Source: Salipiger mangrovisoli | GTDB taxonomy: Bacteria; Pseudomonadota; Alphaproteobacteria; Rhodobacterales; Rhodobacteraceae | Length of the DNA stretch: 64,000 nucleotides | Reading direction: 5' to 3' | NCBI RefSeq assembly: GCF_015223355.1 | Contig: NZ_JADFFK010000008.1 | Coordinates: forward strand, 186,001-250,000 | Part shown: piece by piece, positions 39,694 through 50,173 of the stretch | How positions within the stretch are numbered: position 1 is the first letter of the stretch | How the letters are laid out: each line of letters opens with the position of its first letter | Notes under the pieces: model-generated | What the model was told of the DNA's origin: nothing | The model's database searches: none | Seen by the model: the letters and a program-made list of their open reading frames with translations, nothing else | Position numbers and translations under genes: made by a program

Positions 39694-40572
39694 ATGCCTA
39701 GCCTCAAGGACCTCAAGAACCGCATCTCCTCGGTCAAATCGACCCGGAAGATCACCAAGGCCATGCAAATGGTGGCCGCCGCAAAACTGCGGCGGGCACA
39801 GGATGCGGCCGAGATGTCGCGGCCTTACACCGAGCGCTTCAACGCGCTGCTCGGTGCTCTGGCCGCGTCGGTGGGCGGTAGCGCAACGGCGCCGAAGCTG
39901 CTCTCGGGCACCGGGAAGGACGACGTGCAACTGCTCGTCGTCATGACCGCCGAGCGCGGCCTTTGCGGGGGCTTCAACAGCTCCATCGTGAAGAAGGCGC
40001 GCACCCATATCGAAACGCTCAAGGCCGCTGGCAAGACGGTGAAGATCCTCACCGTCGGCAAGAAGGGCCGCGAGCAGCTCAAGCGTGACTACGGCGATCT
40101 GTTCGTCGGTCACGTCGACCTGAGCGATGTGAAGAAGATCGGCTACGCCGACGCCCAGAACATCGCGAAGGACATCCTCGTTCGTTTCGACGCCGAGGAA
40201 TTCGACGTGGCGACCATCTTCTATTCGAAGTTCCAGTCGGTGATCTCTCAGGTCCCGATGGCGCAGCAGGTGATCCCGGCGCAGTTCGACGCGCCCGAGG
40301 GAGACGCTGGCGGGTCCACGCTCTACGAATACGAGCCCGGCGAGGAAGCCATCCTTGCCGATCTCCTGCCCCGTGGCGTCGCAACCCAGATCTTCTCGGC
40401 TCTGCTGGAGAACGCGGCCTCGGAACAGGGGGCTCGGATGAGCGCCATGGACAACGCCACGCGCAACGCGGGCGACATGATCGACAGGCTGACGATTGAA
40501 TACAACCGTTCGCGTCAGGCGGTCATCACCAACGAACTGATCGAAATCATCTCGGGCGCCGAGGCGCTCTAA
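39694..40572 (+). CDS. atpG: F0F1 ATP synthase subunit gamma
   Basis: 292 residues: N-terminal helix [20 protein letters not shown] with [13 protein letters not shown], and C-terminal [20 protein letters not shown] with [20 protein letters not shown], the two long helices of the rotor shaft. ATG 39694 with AAGGACAGG upstream. Confidence 0.97.
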   Translation: MPSLKDLKNRISSVKSTRKITKAMQMVAAAKLRRAQDAAEMSRPYTERFNALLGALAASVGGSATAPKLLSGTGKDDVQLLVVMTAERGLCGGFNSSIVKKARTHIETLKAAGKTVKILTVGKKGREQLKRDYGDLFVGHVDLSDVKKIGYADAQNIAKDILVRFDAEEFDVATIFYSKFQSVISQVPMAQQVIPAQFDAPEGDAGGSTLYEYEPGEEAILADLLPRGVATQIFSALLENAASEQGARMSAMDNATRNAGDMIDRLTIEYNRSRQAVITNELIEIISGAEAL

Positions 40573-40588
40573 GAACCGGAGACGATAA

Positions 40589-42013
<1,425 letters not shown>

Positions 42014-42020
42014 GACCAGC

Positions 42021-42039
42021 GGGGGGCCTCGCGCCCCCC
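42021..42039 (+). promoter_or_regulatory. Hairpin between atpD and atpC
   Basis: GGGGGGC (42021-42027) pairs with GCCCCCC (42033-42039); no U-tract. It may stabilise the atpD message or lower downstream expression. Confidence 0.5.
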
Positions 42040-42056
42040 AGTAACCGGAGGCCCAA

Positions 42057-42500
42057 ATGGCTGAAACGATGCAATTCGACCTGGTGAGCCCCGAGCGCAA
42101 CCTGATGTCGGCTGCCGTCACGGCAGTGCAGATTCCGGGCACCGAGGGCGATCTGACGGCGATGCCCAACCACGCGCCGATGATCACCACGCTGCGTCCG
42201 GGCATCCTCAAGGTCGAGACCGAGACCGGCACCCAGGAGTTCGTCGTCACCGGCGGCTTCGCCGAGATCGGCCAGTCGGTCAGCGTGCTGGCCGAGAAGG
42301 CCGTGCCGCATGGCGACATGGACCAGGCGACCTACGACGCGCTCGTGGAAGAAGCTGTCATGGCCTACAAGGCCGCGAAGGAAGCTGCTCCCGAGAACGA
42401 GCCGGGCCCCGTGGACGAGGCAGCCAAGCTGCTTCAGGACATGGTGGCGGTGGGCACGCATATCGGGCTCGACCCGAAAGCGGCCAACCTCAACTACTGA
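42057..42500 (+). CDS. atpC: F0F1 ATP synthase subunit epsilon
   Basis: 147 residues: N-terminal beta-sandwich ([40 protein letters not shown]) and a helical C-terminus. It connects the rotor to the c-ring and inhibits hydrolysis. The preceding GGAGGCCCAA is a ribosome site. Last gene of the F1 operon. Confidence 0.95.
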   Translation: MAETMQFDLVSPERNLMSAAVTAVQIPGTEGDLTAMPNHAPMITTLRPGILKVETETGTQEFVVTGGFAEIGQSVSVLAEKAVPHGDMDQATYDALVEEAVMAYKAAKEAAPENEPGPVDEAAKLLQDMVAVGTHIGLDPKAANLNY

Positions 42501-42520
42501 GCCTGGCGTTCGAGACATGC

Positions 42521-42547
42521 AAAGGCCCCGCGCAAGCGGGGCCTTTT
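42521..42547 (+). terminator. Terminator of atpHAGDC
   Basis: AAAGGCCCCGC (42521-42531) pairs with GCGGGGCCTTT (42536-42546) around a GCAA tetraloop, with a T-run at the end. Confidence 0.9.
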
Positions 42548-42631
42548 GCCTTTCCGGGGGGAGGGGCGCTGCTGCCAGTTCCTGGCGGGATCAGCTGGTA
42601 GACAGGGTGCAGCAAGATCCAGGAGCCTGTC

Positions 42632-42997
42632 ATGACCCCCAATCTCATTCTCTTCTACGTCGCCGACCCGGTGGCCAGCGCGGCCTTCTACGAACGCCTG
42701 CTCGAAACCCCGCCCGAGGCGGTCTTTCCCACCTACGCCGCCTTCGCTTTCGAAAGCGGCCTGTCGCTGGGGCTCTGGTCGGAATCGGCGAAGGATTTCG
42801 TCTCGGGCGGCAGCGGCCACCGGTCCGAGCTGGCCTTCATGGTCCCGGACGATGCCGAGGTGGAGCGCCTGCACGAGGTCTGGCGGGCCATGGGGGTCGA
42901 AATCGAGCAGGCGCCGATCGATGCGGTCTTTGGCCGGACCTTCGTCGCCCGCGATCCCGATGGCCACCGCATCCGCGTCTGCACGCCGGACGACTGA
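42632..42997 (+). CDS. VOC family protein (glyoxalase/bleomycin-resistance fold)
   Basis: 121 residues with two beta-alpha-beta-beta-beta units: LILFYVADPVASAAFYERLL and the closing TFVARDPDGHRIRVCTPDD. Such proteins bind a metal or sequester small molecules; the function here is unknown. CAGGAGCCTGTC precedes ATG 42632. Confidence 0.86.
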   Translation: MTPNLILFYVADPVASAAFYERLLETPPEAVFPTYAAFAFESGLSLGLWSESAKDFVSGGSGHRSELAFMVPDDAEVERLHEVWRAMGVEIEQAPIDAVFGRTFVARDPDGHRIRVCTPDD

Positions 42998-43088
42998 CCG
43001 GCAAGATCCTGCGCTTTATGGGTAATTTCCCGTTTCCTTCGCACCCGAGTTGCACAAAACTGCGCGCCAGGTGAAGAAGGAAGACCTG

Positions 43089-43439
43089 ATGCGGAAACTG
43101 CGCGGCGCCTGGGTCGGCATCGACCAGGGGAACGAGGACCTGTTTTCGGAATTCGAGAGCGGCGGCACCATGTGGACCGGCTCGGGGGACCGTGAGCGCA
43201 GGCGTCATATCAGTTTCGCCGAGCCCTTCGCCAGCCCGCCGAATGTTCAGGTCGTGCTGTCGCTCTGGGATATCGACAATGGCGGGAACATCCGTGCCGA
43301 CCTCGGGGCCGAGAATGTCTCGGAGACAGGGTTCGACATGGTGTTCCGCACATGGTCCGACACGCGCGTGGCGCGCGTGCGTCTGTCTTGGATGGCAATC
43401 GGAGAGGTGCGGGGCGAGGATGACTGGCTCATCGACTAG
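43089..43439 (+). CDS. H-type lectin domain protein
   Basis: 116 residues. After a short N-terminus the H-type lectin (snail-agglutinin/discoidin C-terminal-like) domain is recognisable: FAEPFASPPNVQVVLSLWDI, then IRADLGAENVSETGFDMVF and WSDTRVARVRLSWMAIG. The family binds GalNAc-type sugars as trimers/hexamers. No signal peptide is seen, so it may be cytoplasmic, exported by another route, or part of a phage-tail-like or gene-transfer particle. ATG 43089 with AAGGAAGACCTG upstream. Confidence 0.82.
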   Translation: MRKLRGAWVGIDQGNEDLFSEFESGGTMWTGSGDRERRRHISFAEPFASPPNVQVVLSLWDIDNGGNIRADLGAENVSETGFDMVFRTWSDTRVARVRLSWMAIGEVRGEDDWLID

Positions 43440-43462
43440 CCCTTCGCTGGGGTGCTATGGCC

Positions 43463-43678
43463 TCAGCGGCCGTAGGCGGCTTGCCAGGCGATGTCGCGGA
43501 TGTTGGTGCGGTGGAAACCGATGTCGGCCAGTTCGCGGTCGCTGTATGCGTCGAGTTCGCGCACCACGCGGTGATATTCGGCGCGGCGCGAGCGGGCGAT
43601 CTTGAAACGCGCGATCATGCGGCCGAGGCCGCCGCGGTCGGAAGTGGTCGGAAGACTGTGGATGTCCGTCGTTGCCAT
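43463..43678 (-). CDS. DUF1127 domain protein
   Basis: 71 residues. The C-terminal half LDAYSDRELADIGFHRTNIR is the DUF1127 (YjiS-like) signature. Small DUF1127 proteins in alphaproteobacteria influence stress, phosphate and RNA turnover. Ribosome site GGAGGCC precedes ATG 43678. Confidence 0.9.
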   Translation of the reverse strand: MATTDIHSLPTTSDRGGLGRMIARFKIARSRRAEYHRVVRELDAYSDRELADIGFHRTNIRDIAWQAAYGR

Positions 43679-43798
43679 GATGGCCTCCTGTGTTCGGGAT
43701 GCCGCTCACATCGTGATTTCCGGGCGAACTCACAAGCGACGTGAGGAGAACCCCGCAATGCAGGGCTTGCATGACGGCGAAAAACCGTGGTGGCGGGC

Positions 43799-44257
43799 CT
43801 AGATAGGCTTTTCGAAATAGACCCGGTCGAAGCCCTTTTCCCGCACCCGGAGGGCCTCGCGGTAGCCGAGCCGGGGGTAGAGCACGAGATTCTCGGTCAT
43901 CAGCAGGTTGGTGTAGAGGCGGATTCGGTCGAAACCGGCGGCGCGCGCCTCTGCCTCGGCGAGGTCCATCAACGCTCGCCCGAGCCCTTTGCCCTGTGCA
44001 CGAGGCGAGACGGCGATGTTGTCGAGCAACATCGCGTCCTGCTGCGGCAGAAGCACCAGCAAGGCGACGACCTCGCCGTCAATCTCGGCCACGTGGACAC
44101 GCTCCGCGGCGATGAGCGCCGCATAGTCGTCGAGCATCGGGCCGGGCTTTTGGCCCATGCGCGGGATGTAGGGGGAATAGGCCGCCTCGACGATCGCTTC
44201 GATCTGGCCGAGGTCGGCGGGATGCGCCCGCCGGATCAGCGGCGGGCGCGCAGACAT
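43799..44257 (-). CDS. GNAT family N-acetyltransferase
   Basis: 152 residues: LIRRAHPADLGQIEAIVEAA, LLDNIAVSPRAQGKGLGRAL (acetyl-CoA loop Q-x-x-G-x-G) and GYREALRVREKGFDRVYFEK. Substrate unknown. Its ATG overlaps the prs stop by one base (TGATG), so the two are translationally linked. Confidence 0.88.
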   Translation of the reverse strand: MSARPPLIRRAHPADLGQIEAIVEAAYSPYIPRMGQKPGPMLDDYAALIAAERVHVAEIDGEVVALLVLLPQQDAMLLDNIAVSPRAQGKGLGRALMDLAEAEARAAGFDRIRLYTNLLMTENLVLYPRLGYREALRVREKGFDRVYFEKPI

Positions 44258-45267
44258 CAGAGGATGCCTTCGTAGATCGGGCCGAGCACTTCGGTCTCGA
44301 ACAGCGACGAGACCGAGGTGCCGTTCCAGATGTTCAGGATCGCCTGCGCGAAGATCGGCGCGGTCGGCAGGATGCGGATGTTCGGTGCCCCTGCGACGGC
44401 ATCGGTTGCCGCGATCGAGTCGGTGATCACCAGCGACTTCATCACCGACTTGGTGACACGCTCGACGGCCGGGCCGGACAGGACGCCGTGGGTGATGTAG
44501 GCGTGCACCTCGGTGGCGCCGTGGTCCATCAGCACCTCGGCGGCCTTGCAGAGCGTGCCCGCGGTGTCGCAGATGTCGTCGACGATGATGCACTTCTTGC
44601 CGGTGACGTCACCGATCACCGTCATCTCGGCGATCTCGCCCGGCTTCTCGCGGCGCTTGTCGACGATGGCGAGCGGGGCGTTGATCCGCTTGGCCAGTTC
44701 GCGGGCACGGGCCACGCCGCCGACGTCCGGCGAGATGACCATGACGTCCTGCAGCGAGTCCTTGAACTGCTGCTGGATATCGAGTGCGAAGATCGGCGAG
44801 GCGTAGAGGTTGTCCACCGGGATGTCGAAGAAGCCCTGGATCTGCGCTGCGTGCAGGTCCATGGTCAGCACCCGCTCGATGCCGGCCTCGTGAATCATGT
44901 TGGCGACCAGCTTGGCGGTGATCGGGGTGCGCGCCTTGGTGCGGCGGTCCTGGCGGGCGTAGCCGAAGTAGGGGATCACGGCGGTGATGCGCGCGGCCGA
45001 GGAACGGCGCAGCGCGTCGGCCATGATCAGCAGCTCCATCAGGTTGTCGTTCGCCGGGTTCGAGGTCGGCTGGAGGATGTACATGTCCTCGCCGCGGACG
45101 TTCTCGTAGACCTCGACGAAGATCTCCTGGTCGTTGAACCGCTCGACGCGGGCATCGACGAGCCCGACCGCGCCGCCGCGGTAGAGCGACATGCGCCGTG
45201 CGATGGCGTTCGCGAGCGGCTTGTTGGCATTACCCGCGATGAGCTTGGGTTCGATGACGGTGGGCAT
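44257..45267 (-). CDS. prs: Ribose-phosphate pyrophosphokinase
   Basis: 336 residues. Makes PRPP for purine, pyrimidine, His, Trp and NAD synthesis. Motifs: [60 protein letters not shown] and the PRPP loop [20 protein letters not shown]. Start ATG 45267. Divergent from the DsbA-like isomerase gene. Confidence 0.97.
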   Translation of the reverse strand: MPTVIEPKLIAGNANKPLANAIARRMSLYRGGAVGLVDARVERFNDQEIFVEVYENVRGEDMYILQPTSNPANDNLMELLIMADALRRSSAARITAVIPYFGYARQDRRTKARTPITAKLVANMIHEAGIERVLTMDLHAAQIQGFFDIPVDNLYASPIFALDIQQQFKDSLQDVMVISPDVGGVARARELAKRINAPLAIVDKRREKPGEIAEMTVIGDVTGKKCIIVDDICDTAGTLCKAAEVLMDHGATEVHAYITHGVLSGPAVERVTKSVMKSLVITDSIAATDAVAGAPNIRILPTAPIFAQAILNIWNGTSVSSLFETEVLGPIYEGIL

Positions 45268-45369
45268 TTGGGAGGCTCCGGCGTTACGGAATGACAGATT
45301 CGTGACGTTGCGGTCGCCTTAACACGCAGTTAGCGTGGGGCAAAGATACACGGAAGGGCATGTGACCCC

Positions 45370-45969
45370 ATGGCACAAATCCAGTACTATTTTTCGATGT
45401 TGTCGCCCTTTGCCTACCTCGCCGGGCCTCGGTTCGAGGAGGTGGCGGCAAAGCATGGCGCTGAGGTGGTCTACAAGCCCTTCGACATCATGGCGCTCTT
45501 CCCGCGCACCGGCGGCGCGCCGCTGGGCCAGCGCCACCCGTCGCGGATCGATTACCGCAACGTGGACCTGCCGCGGCAGGCGAAGAAGGCCGGGCTGCCG
45601 CTGAACCTCAAGCCGATGTACTGGCCGACCAATGCCGCGCCCTCGTCCTATGCGATCATCGCTGCGTCGAAGGCCGGGGGAGGCGACGTCGGTGGATTGA
45701 TCCACACGCTGCTGCGGAACTGCTGGGCCGAGGAAAAGGACATCGCCGAGGATGCGGTGATCAAGGCGGCGCTGGAAGGGAATGGCTTCGACCCGTCGCT
45801 GGCTGACAGCGGCCTGCTGGTCGGAGCCGAAACCTATGCCGCCAACCTCGAAGAGGCCGTGGGCGCCGGGGTCTTCGGCTCGCCCTTCTGGATCACCGCG
45901 GAAGGGGAGAAATTCTGGGGGCAGGACCGGCTCGAGGATCTCGACCTGCATCTGAGCGGAAAGCTCTGA
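45370..45969 (+). CDS. 2-hydroxychromene-2-carboxylate isomerase family protein
   Basis: 199 residues, DsbA-like (kappa-GST) thioredoxin fold: YYFSMLSPFAYLAGPRFEEV, in which the CxxC of DsbA is replaced by SPFAY, as in glutathione-dependent HCCA isomerases; the C-terminus has AVGAGVFGSPFWITAEGEKF with GQDRLEDLD. Whether it isomerises naphthalene-type intermediates here is unproven. ATG 45370. Confidence 0.88.
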   Translation: MAQIQYYFSMLSPFAYLAGPRFEEVAAKHGAEVVYKPFDIMALFPRTGGAPLGQRHPSRIDYRNVDLPRQAKKAGLPLNLKPMYWPTNAAPSSYAIIAASKAGGGDVGGLIHTLLRNCWAEEKDIAEDAVIKAALEGNGFDPSLADSGLLVGAETYAANLEEAVGAGVFGSPFWITAEGEKFWGQDRLEDLDLHLSGKL

Positions 45970-45976
45970 AAGGGGC

Positions 45977-45997
45977 GGCCCGGCGCTCTGCCGGGCC
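45977..45997. terminator. GC-rich hairpin between convergent isomerase and plsY genes
   Basis: GGCCCGGC (45977-45984) pairs with GCCGGGCC (45990-45997). No clear U-tract on either side, so it is only a candidate terminator. Confidence 0.45.
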
Positions 45998-46015
45998 GTG
46001 CCATGCTCGGGAAGG

Positions 46016-46627
46016 TCAGCCCTTCTGGCCGATTTTCGACTCGGTGCCCTTGCGGATGCGGTCGATGTTCTCGCGGTGACGCCAGAAGATCAGCACCGTC
46101 AGCACCAGCGTCAGCGCGGTCATCTCGATCTGCCCGAAGAGCACCATCCAGAGCGACGACAGCAGCGCCGCCACCAGAGCGCCCAGCGACGAGATGCGCG
46201 ACATGGCCGCCGCGGCGAGCCAGCTGGCGCAGGTGATCAGCCCCACCGGCCAGTGCAGCGCGAGGATGAGGCCGATGAAGGTCGCCACGCCCTTGCCGCC
46301 TTTGAACTTCAGCCAGACCGGGTAGCAATGCCCGAGGAAGGCCGCGAGACCCGCCAGCTGCGCGGCATCCTCGCCCGCCAGCCAGCGCGCCAGCAGCACC
46401 GCCACCGCGCCCTTGCCTCCGTCAAGGATCAGCGTGCCTGCCGCCGCCGCCTTGTTGCCGGTGCGCAGCACGTTGGTCGCGCCGATATTGCCCGAGCCGA
46501 TCGAGCGCAGGTCGCCGAGGTTCATCGCGCGGGTCAGCAGCAGGCCGAAGGGAATCGAGCCGAGCAGGTAGCCGAGCGCCGCCCAGAGGATCAGCACGGC
46601 AACCGATGAGGTGATCTCGGGCAGCAT
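46016..46627 (-). CDS. plsY: Glycerol-3-phosphate acyltransferase PlsY
   Basis: 203 residues, about five membrane helices, with the PlsY motifs GSIPFGLLLTRAMNLGDLRS, GSGNIGATNVLRTGN, LDGGKGAVAVLLAR and FKGGKGVATFIGLIL. It uses acyl-phosphate to acylate glycerol-3-phosphate in phospholipid synthesis. ATG 46627 comes one base after the stop of the dihydroorotase-like gene. Confidence 0.95.
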   Translation of the reverse strand: MLPEITSSVAVLILWAALGYLLGSIPFGLLLTRAMNLGDLRSIGSGNIGATNVLRTGNKAAAAGTLILDGGKGAVAVLLARWLAGEDAAQLAGLAAFLGHCYPVWLKFKGGKGVATFIGLILALHWPVGLITCASWLAAAAMSRISSLGALVAALLSSLWMVLFGQIEMTALTLVLTVLIFWRHRENIDRIRKGTESKIGQKG

Positions 46628-46628
46628 G

Positions 46629-47918
46629 TCAGGCGCTCCAGACAGGGGTTCCGGCGACGAGGGTCTGCAGCACCTTGCCTTGCAGCCGCGCCCCGTCAAA
46701 GGGGGTATTCTTGGATTTCGACTGCAGCTTGAAGCGGTCGAGGATGAAAGGCTTGTCGGCGTCGAAGATCACCAGGTCGGCGGGCGCGCCCGCGCTCAGG
46801 CGGCCGCAGTCCAGTCCAAGCCTTTTCGCCGGGTTCAGCGACAACCCGCGGAACAGTGTCGGCAGATCGACCTCTCCCGCGTGGTAGAGCCGCAGCAGCA
46901 CCGGCAGCATGGTCTCGAGACCCACCGCGCCCGAGGCGGCCTCCTCGAAGGGCAGGCGCTTCGACTCTTCGTCCTGCGGCGTGTGGAACGAGCCGATGAC
47001 GTCGATCAGACCGGTCCGCAGTGCCTCCAGCACCGCCTGCCGGTCGTCCTCGGAGCGCAGGGGCGGCTTGACCTTGAAGAAGGTGCGGTAATCGGCAACG
47101 TCCATCTCGTTCAGCGTCAGATGGTGCATCGAGATGCCCGCCGTCACGTCGAAGCCGTTGTTCTTGGCACGCTCCAGCGCCGGCAGGGCGCGGGCGGTGG
47201 TGATCTGGTCGGCGTGGTAGCTGACCCCGGTCATCTCGACGAGCGCGATGTCGCGGTCGAGCCCCATGCGCTCGGCCATCGGCGAGACGGCGGGCAGGCC
47301 GCGCAAGCTCGCGAACTTGCCCGAACTGGCCGCGGCGCCTTTCGACAGGATCGGCTCCTGCGGGTGGCCCATGACCAGCGCGCCGAGCGAGCGGGCGTAG
47401 CCCATGGCGCGCGACAGCACCTTGGTGTCGGTGACCACGCGGTCGCAATCGGTGAAGGCCACGGCCCCGGCGTCGAGCAGGAAGCCGAGCTCGGTCATCT
47501 CGCGGCCCTCGCGGCCCTTGGTCAGCGCGGCCATGGGCAGTACGTTGACCGGCGCGGTCTCGTTGGCGCGGCGGCGGATGAACTCCAGCACCTCGGGGGT
47601 GTCGATGGCCGGCGAGGTGTCGGGGCGGGTGACCATGGTGGTCACGCCCCCGGCGGCGGCGGCCATCCCGGCGGTCTTGAAGCTTTCCTTGTGGCGCTCG
47701 CCCGGCTCGCCGACCTTGACGCCGAGATCGACGATCCCGGGTGCGACATGCGCGCCGTTCAGGTCCCGCGCCTCGGTCTGGCCCTGCAGCGTGGCGATCT
47801 CGTCGGCCGAGGTCACAATGGCCTTGATCCGGCCACCCGAGAGCAGCAGCGCGCCTTCCGAGACGGTCCCGGCCTCGGGGTCGATCAGCCGGGCGTTGTA
47901 GAGCAGCGTGTCTTTCAT
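46629..47918 (-). CDS. pyrC: Dihydroorotase homologue lacking catalytic residues (PyrC'/PyrX type)
   Basis: 429 residues of the cyclic amidohydrolase fold, TIGR00857-like: HVAPGIVDLGVKVGEPGERH where active enzymes have D-x-H-x-H-x-R-E-P-G, and VIGSFHTPQDEESKRLPFEE where active enzymes have D-H-A-P-H. The two histidines of the first metal motif and the catalytic Asp of the last are thus missing. In Pseudomonas and others such inactive homologues (PyrC'/PyrX) form a scaffold with aspartate carbamoyltransferase, and pyrB lies upstream here. So it is probably structural, with an active dihydroorotase elsewhere. Start ATG 47918. Confidence 0.88.
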   Translation of the reverse strand: MKDTLLYNARLIDPEAGTVSEGALLLSGGRIKAIVTSADEIATLQGQTEARDLNGAHVAPGIVDLGVKVGEPGERHKESFKTAGMAAAAGGVTTMVTRPDTSPAIDTPEVLEFIRRRANETAPVNVLPMAALTKGREGREMTELGFLLDAGAVAFTDCDRVVTDTKVLSRAMGYARSLGALVMGHPQEPILSKGAAASSGKFASLRGLPAVSPMAERMGLDRDIALVEMTGVSYHADQITTARALPALERAKNNGFDVTAGISMHHLTLNEMDVADYRTFFKVKPPLRSEDDRQAVLEALRTGLIDVIGSFHTPQDEESKRLPFEEAASGAVGLETMLPVLLRLYHAGEVDLPTLFRGLSLNPAKRLGLDCGRLSAGAPADLVIFDADKPFILDRFKLQSKSKNTPFDGARLQGKVLQTLVAGTPVWSA

Positions 47919-47982
47919 TCGGTGCCTCCGGGGGGCGCAATCATGGGGGGCGGGGTCATGTTCAGGGCGGCGGAGGGGCGCA

Positions 47983-48531
47983 TCATGCGGCCCTGAAGAA
48001 GGCGAAAAGCACCAGCAGCACCAGCACACCCAGCCCGAGCAGGGCATAGGTCAGCGCACGGCTGCGCGGCGCGTCCTCGCCGGGCGCGGGGCGATCCATG
48101 CTGCCGCGGGCGGCGGCGCTGCGCAGCTTGCCGGCGCGGGCACCCGCGCCCTCGGCTTCCTTGAAGGTGCCAATCCAGCGCAGCGGGGTCGAGATGGTCA
48201 GGTCCTGCGAGGTGTGATCGAAGGCGGCGCTCGGCAGGACCACCACGTGGCCCTTCAGAGCGTCGATCCGCGGCCTCATCTGGCGAAAATCCTCGTCGCC
48301 GACTTGGTAGGCCTCGGCGAGATAGGTCGAGAGCGGCATTTCTCCCAGATCGCGGATCGAGACCACGTCGATCCGCGAGGCCCGCAGCTTGCGCGCGCCA
48401 AGCGCGTACTGCAGCGGGAACTCCCCGGTGCCGGCCTGCGTGGTGAACCGCTCGACCGCCTCGGGGGGCAGGTCGAGGTGAAAGAGGCGAACCTCGCCAT
48501 CTATCGAGCCGTTGATGTGCATCCTGGTCAT
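47983..48531 (-). CDS. Hypothetical tail-anchored protein between pyrB and pyrC-like gene
   Basis: 182 residues. A soluble N-terminal domain (HINGSIDGEVRLFHLDLPPE, ALGARKLRASRIDVVSIRDL, HVVVLPSAAFDHTSQDLTIS, TPLRWIGTFKEAE), a Ala/Gly/Arg linker and one C-terminal membrane helix (ALTYALLGLGVLVLLVLFAF). Family not recognised. Twelve bases after pyrB, same strand, so it belongs to the pyrimidine operon and might tether the ATCase complex to the membrane; that is speculation. Confidence 0.75.
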   Translation of the reverse strand: MTRMHINGSIDGEVRLFHLDLPPEAVERFTTQAGTGEFPLQYALGARKLRASRIDVVSIRDLGEMPLSTYLAEAYQVGDEDFRQMRPRIDALKGHVVVLPSAAFDHTSQDLTISTPLRWIGTFKEAEGAGARAGKLRSAAARGSMDRPAPGEDAPRSRALTYALLGLGVLVLLVLFAFFRAA

Positions 48532-48543
48532 GACGCGCCCCGC

Positions 48544-49494
48544 TCAGACCGCCAGCTCGGTGGGCCGGGCCCGCAGGTTCCGGGCGAGCAGGTCCATGGC
48601 GGCCATGCGTACGGCCACGCCCATCTCGACCTGCTCTTGGATCACCGAGCGGTTGATGTCGTCGGCGATGGTGCCGTCGATCTCGACGCCGCGGTTCATC
48701 GGGCCGGGGTGCATGACGATGGCGTCGGGCTTGGCATGGGCGAGCTTCTCGGCGTCCAGCCCCCAGCGGTGGTAGTACTCGCGTTCCGACGGGATGAAAC
48801 CGCCGTCCATGCGCTCCTTCTGGAGCCGCAGCATCATCACCACGTCGACGTCCTTCAGCCCCTCGGCCATGTCGTCGTAGACCTCGGCACCGAAGTCGGC
48901 GATGCCCGAGGGCATCAGCGTCGACGGGCCGACGAGGCGGATGCGGTTCTCCATCTTGTGCAGCAGCAGCAGGTTCGAGCGCGCCACCCGCGAATGCGCG
49001 ATGTCGCCGCAGATCGCGATGTTGAGCCGGTGCAGCCGGCCCTTGGCGCGGCGGATGGTCTGCGCATCCAGCAGCGCCTGCGTCGGGTGCTCGTGCTTGC
49101 CGTCACCGGCGTTGATCACCGCGCAGTTCACCTTCTGCGCCAAGAGGTCCACCGCGCCGGAATGCGGGTGACGCACGACCAGCAGGTCGGGGTGCATGGC
49201 GTTCAGCGTCAGCGCCGTGTCGATCAGCGTCTCGCCCTTCTTGATCGAGCTCGCCTGCATCGACATGTTCATCACATCGGCCCCGAGCCGCTTGCCGGCC
49301 AGTTCGAAACTGGACTGCGTGCGGGTGGAGTTCTCGAAGAACATGTTGATCTGGGTGAGCCCGGCCAAGGCGCTGGCGTGCTTCTCGCGCTGGCGCGACA
49401 GGGTCACGTAGCGGTCGGCGAGATCGAGCAGCGTGGTGATTTCGTCCGGACGAAGGGGCTCGATGCCCAGAAGGTGGCGCTGGTCGAAACGCAT
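48544..49494 (-). CDS. pyrB: Aspartate carbamoyltransferase catalytic subunit
   Basis: 316 residues. Carbamoyl-phosphate motif [40 protein letters not shown], and [19 protein letters not shown], then [20 protein letters not shown] and [14 protein letters not shown]. First committed step of pyrimidine synthesis. No pyrI was seen; a class A-like complex with the inactive dihydroorotase is likely. ATG 49494. Confidence 0.97.
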   Translation of the reverse strand: MRFDQRHLLGIEPLRPDEITTLLDLADRYVTLSRQREKHASALAGLTQINMFFENSTRTQSSFELAGKRLGADVMNMSMQASSIKKGETLIDTALTLNAMHPDLLVVRHPHSGAVDLLAQKVNCAVINAGDGKHEHPTQALLDAQTIRRAKGRLHRLNIAICGDIAHSRVARSNLLLLHKMENRIRLVGPSTLMPSGIADFGAEVYDDMAEGLKDVDVVMMLRLQKERMDGGFIPSEREYYHRWGLDAEKLAHAKPDAIVMHPGPMNRGVEIDGTIADDINRSVIQEQVEMGVAVRMAAMDLLARNLRARPTELAV

Positions 49495-49615
49495 GGAACT
49501 GCTCCCCTGAAGTTGCCGCGGTTATAGAAACGCGGGGCCCGCGCGACAAGTGGTCGCGACACTGCGGCGAATGCCCGCCCTCGCATGCCGGCGGATGTGG
49601 ATGCGGATGGCGCGC

Positions 49616-50173
49616 TCAGGGGGCCTCAAGCAGAGTCACCGTTGTGTCGCCGTAACGGCGGCTGTCGAGGGCGGTGAAGCCCTCGGGAGCCTCCTGCGGG
49701 CCGCTCTCCTCCCAGACGATCAGCGCCTTGGGGGCGAGCCAACCCTGCGCGCGTCCGGCCTCCAGCGCCTTGGTGCCGAGGTTCAGCCCGTAGGGCGGAT
49801 CGAGGAAGACCAGCGTCGCGGGCGCTTCGGCGGGGGGCAACCGGGTCGCGTTGCAGGCGAGCGTCCGGGTGCGATCTTCGCAGCCGAGCAGGCGGATGTT
49901 CTGCTTGATCAGCTTCTGTGCCACGCGCCCGTCATCGACGAAGGTGGCAGAGACAGCGCCGCGCGACAGCGCCTCGAACCCCAGCGCGCCGGTCCCGGCG
50001 AAGAGATCGAGCACCACGGCCCCGTCGAAGGGTTCGCCGAAGCGGCCGCCGCCGAGCATGTTGAACAGGCTCTCCCGCACGCGGTCGGTGGTCGGGCGCA
50101 GATGCGCGCCGGGATCGCCCTTGCCGACGGCGGTGAGCGCGCGGCCGCGCCAGTCTCCGGCGATGATCCTCAT
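49616..50173 (-). CDS. rsmD: 16S rRNA (guanine(966)-N2)-methyltransferase RsmD
   Basis: 185 residues: MRIIAGDWRGRALTAVGKGD, LRPTTDRVRESLFNMLGG, VVLDLFAGTGALGFEALSRG (SAM site) and the catalytic VFLDPPYGLNLG. It methylates G966 of 16S rRNA during 30S assembly. ATG 50173 overlaps the stop of the FAD reductase (ATGA). Confidence 0.94.
   Translation of the reverse strand: MRIIAGDWRGRALTAVGKGDPGAHLRPTTDRVRESLFNMLGGGRFGEPFDGAVVLDLFAGTGALGFEALSRGAVSATFVDDGRVAQKLIKQNIRLLGCEDRTRTLACNATRLPPAEAPATLVFLDPPYGLNLGTKALEAGRAQGWLAPKALIVWEESGPQEAPEGFTALDSRRYGDTTVTLLEAP

Noticed and set aside
43089-43678. A prophage or gene-transfer-agent remnant around the H-type lectin
   Set aside because: No capsid, portal, tail, terminase or integrase gene is nearby; neighbours are metabolic genes and a DUF1127 protein.
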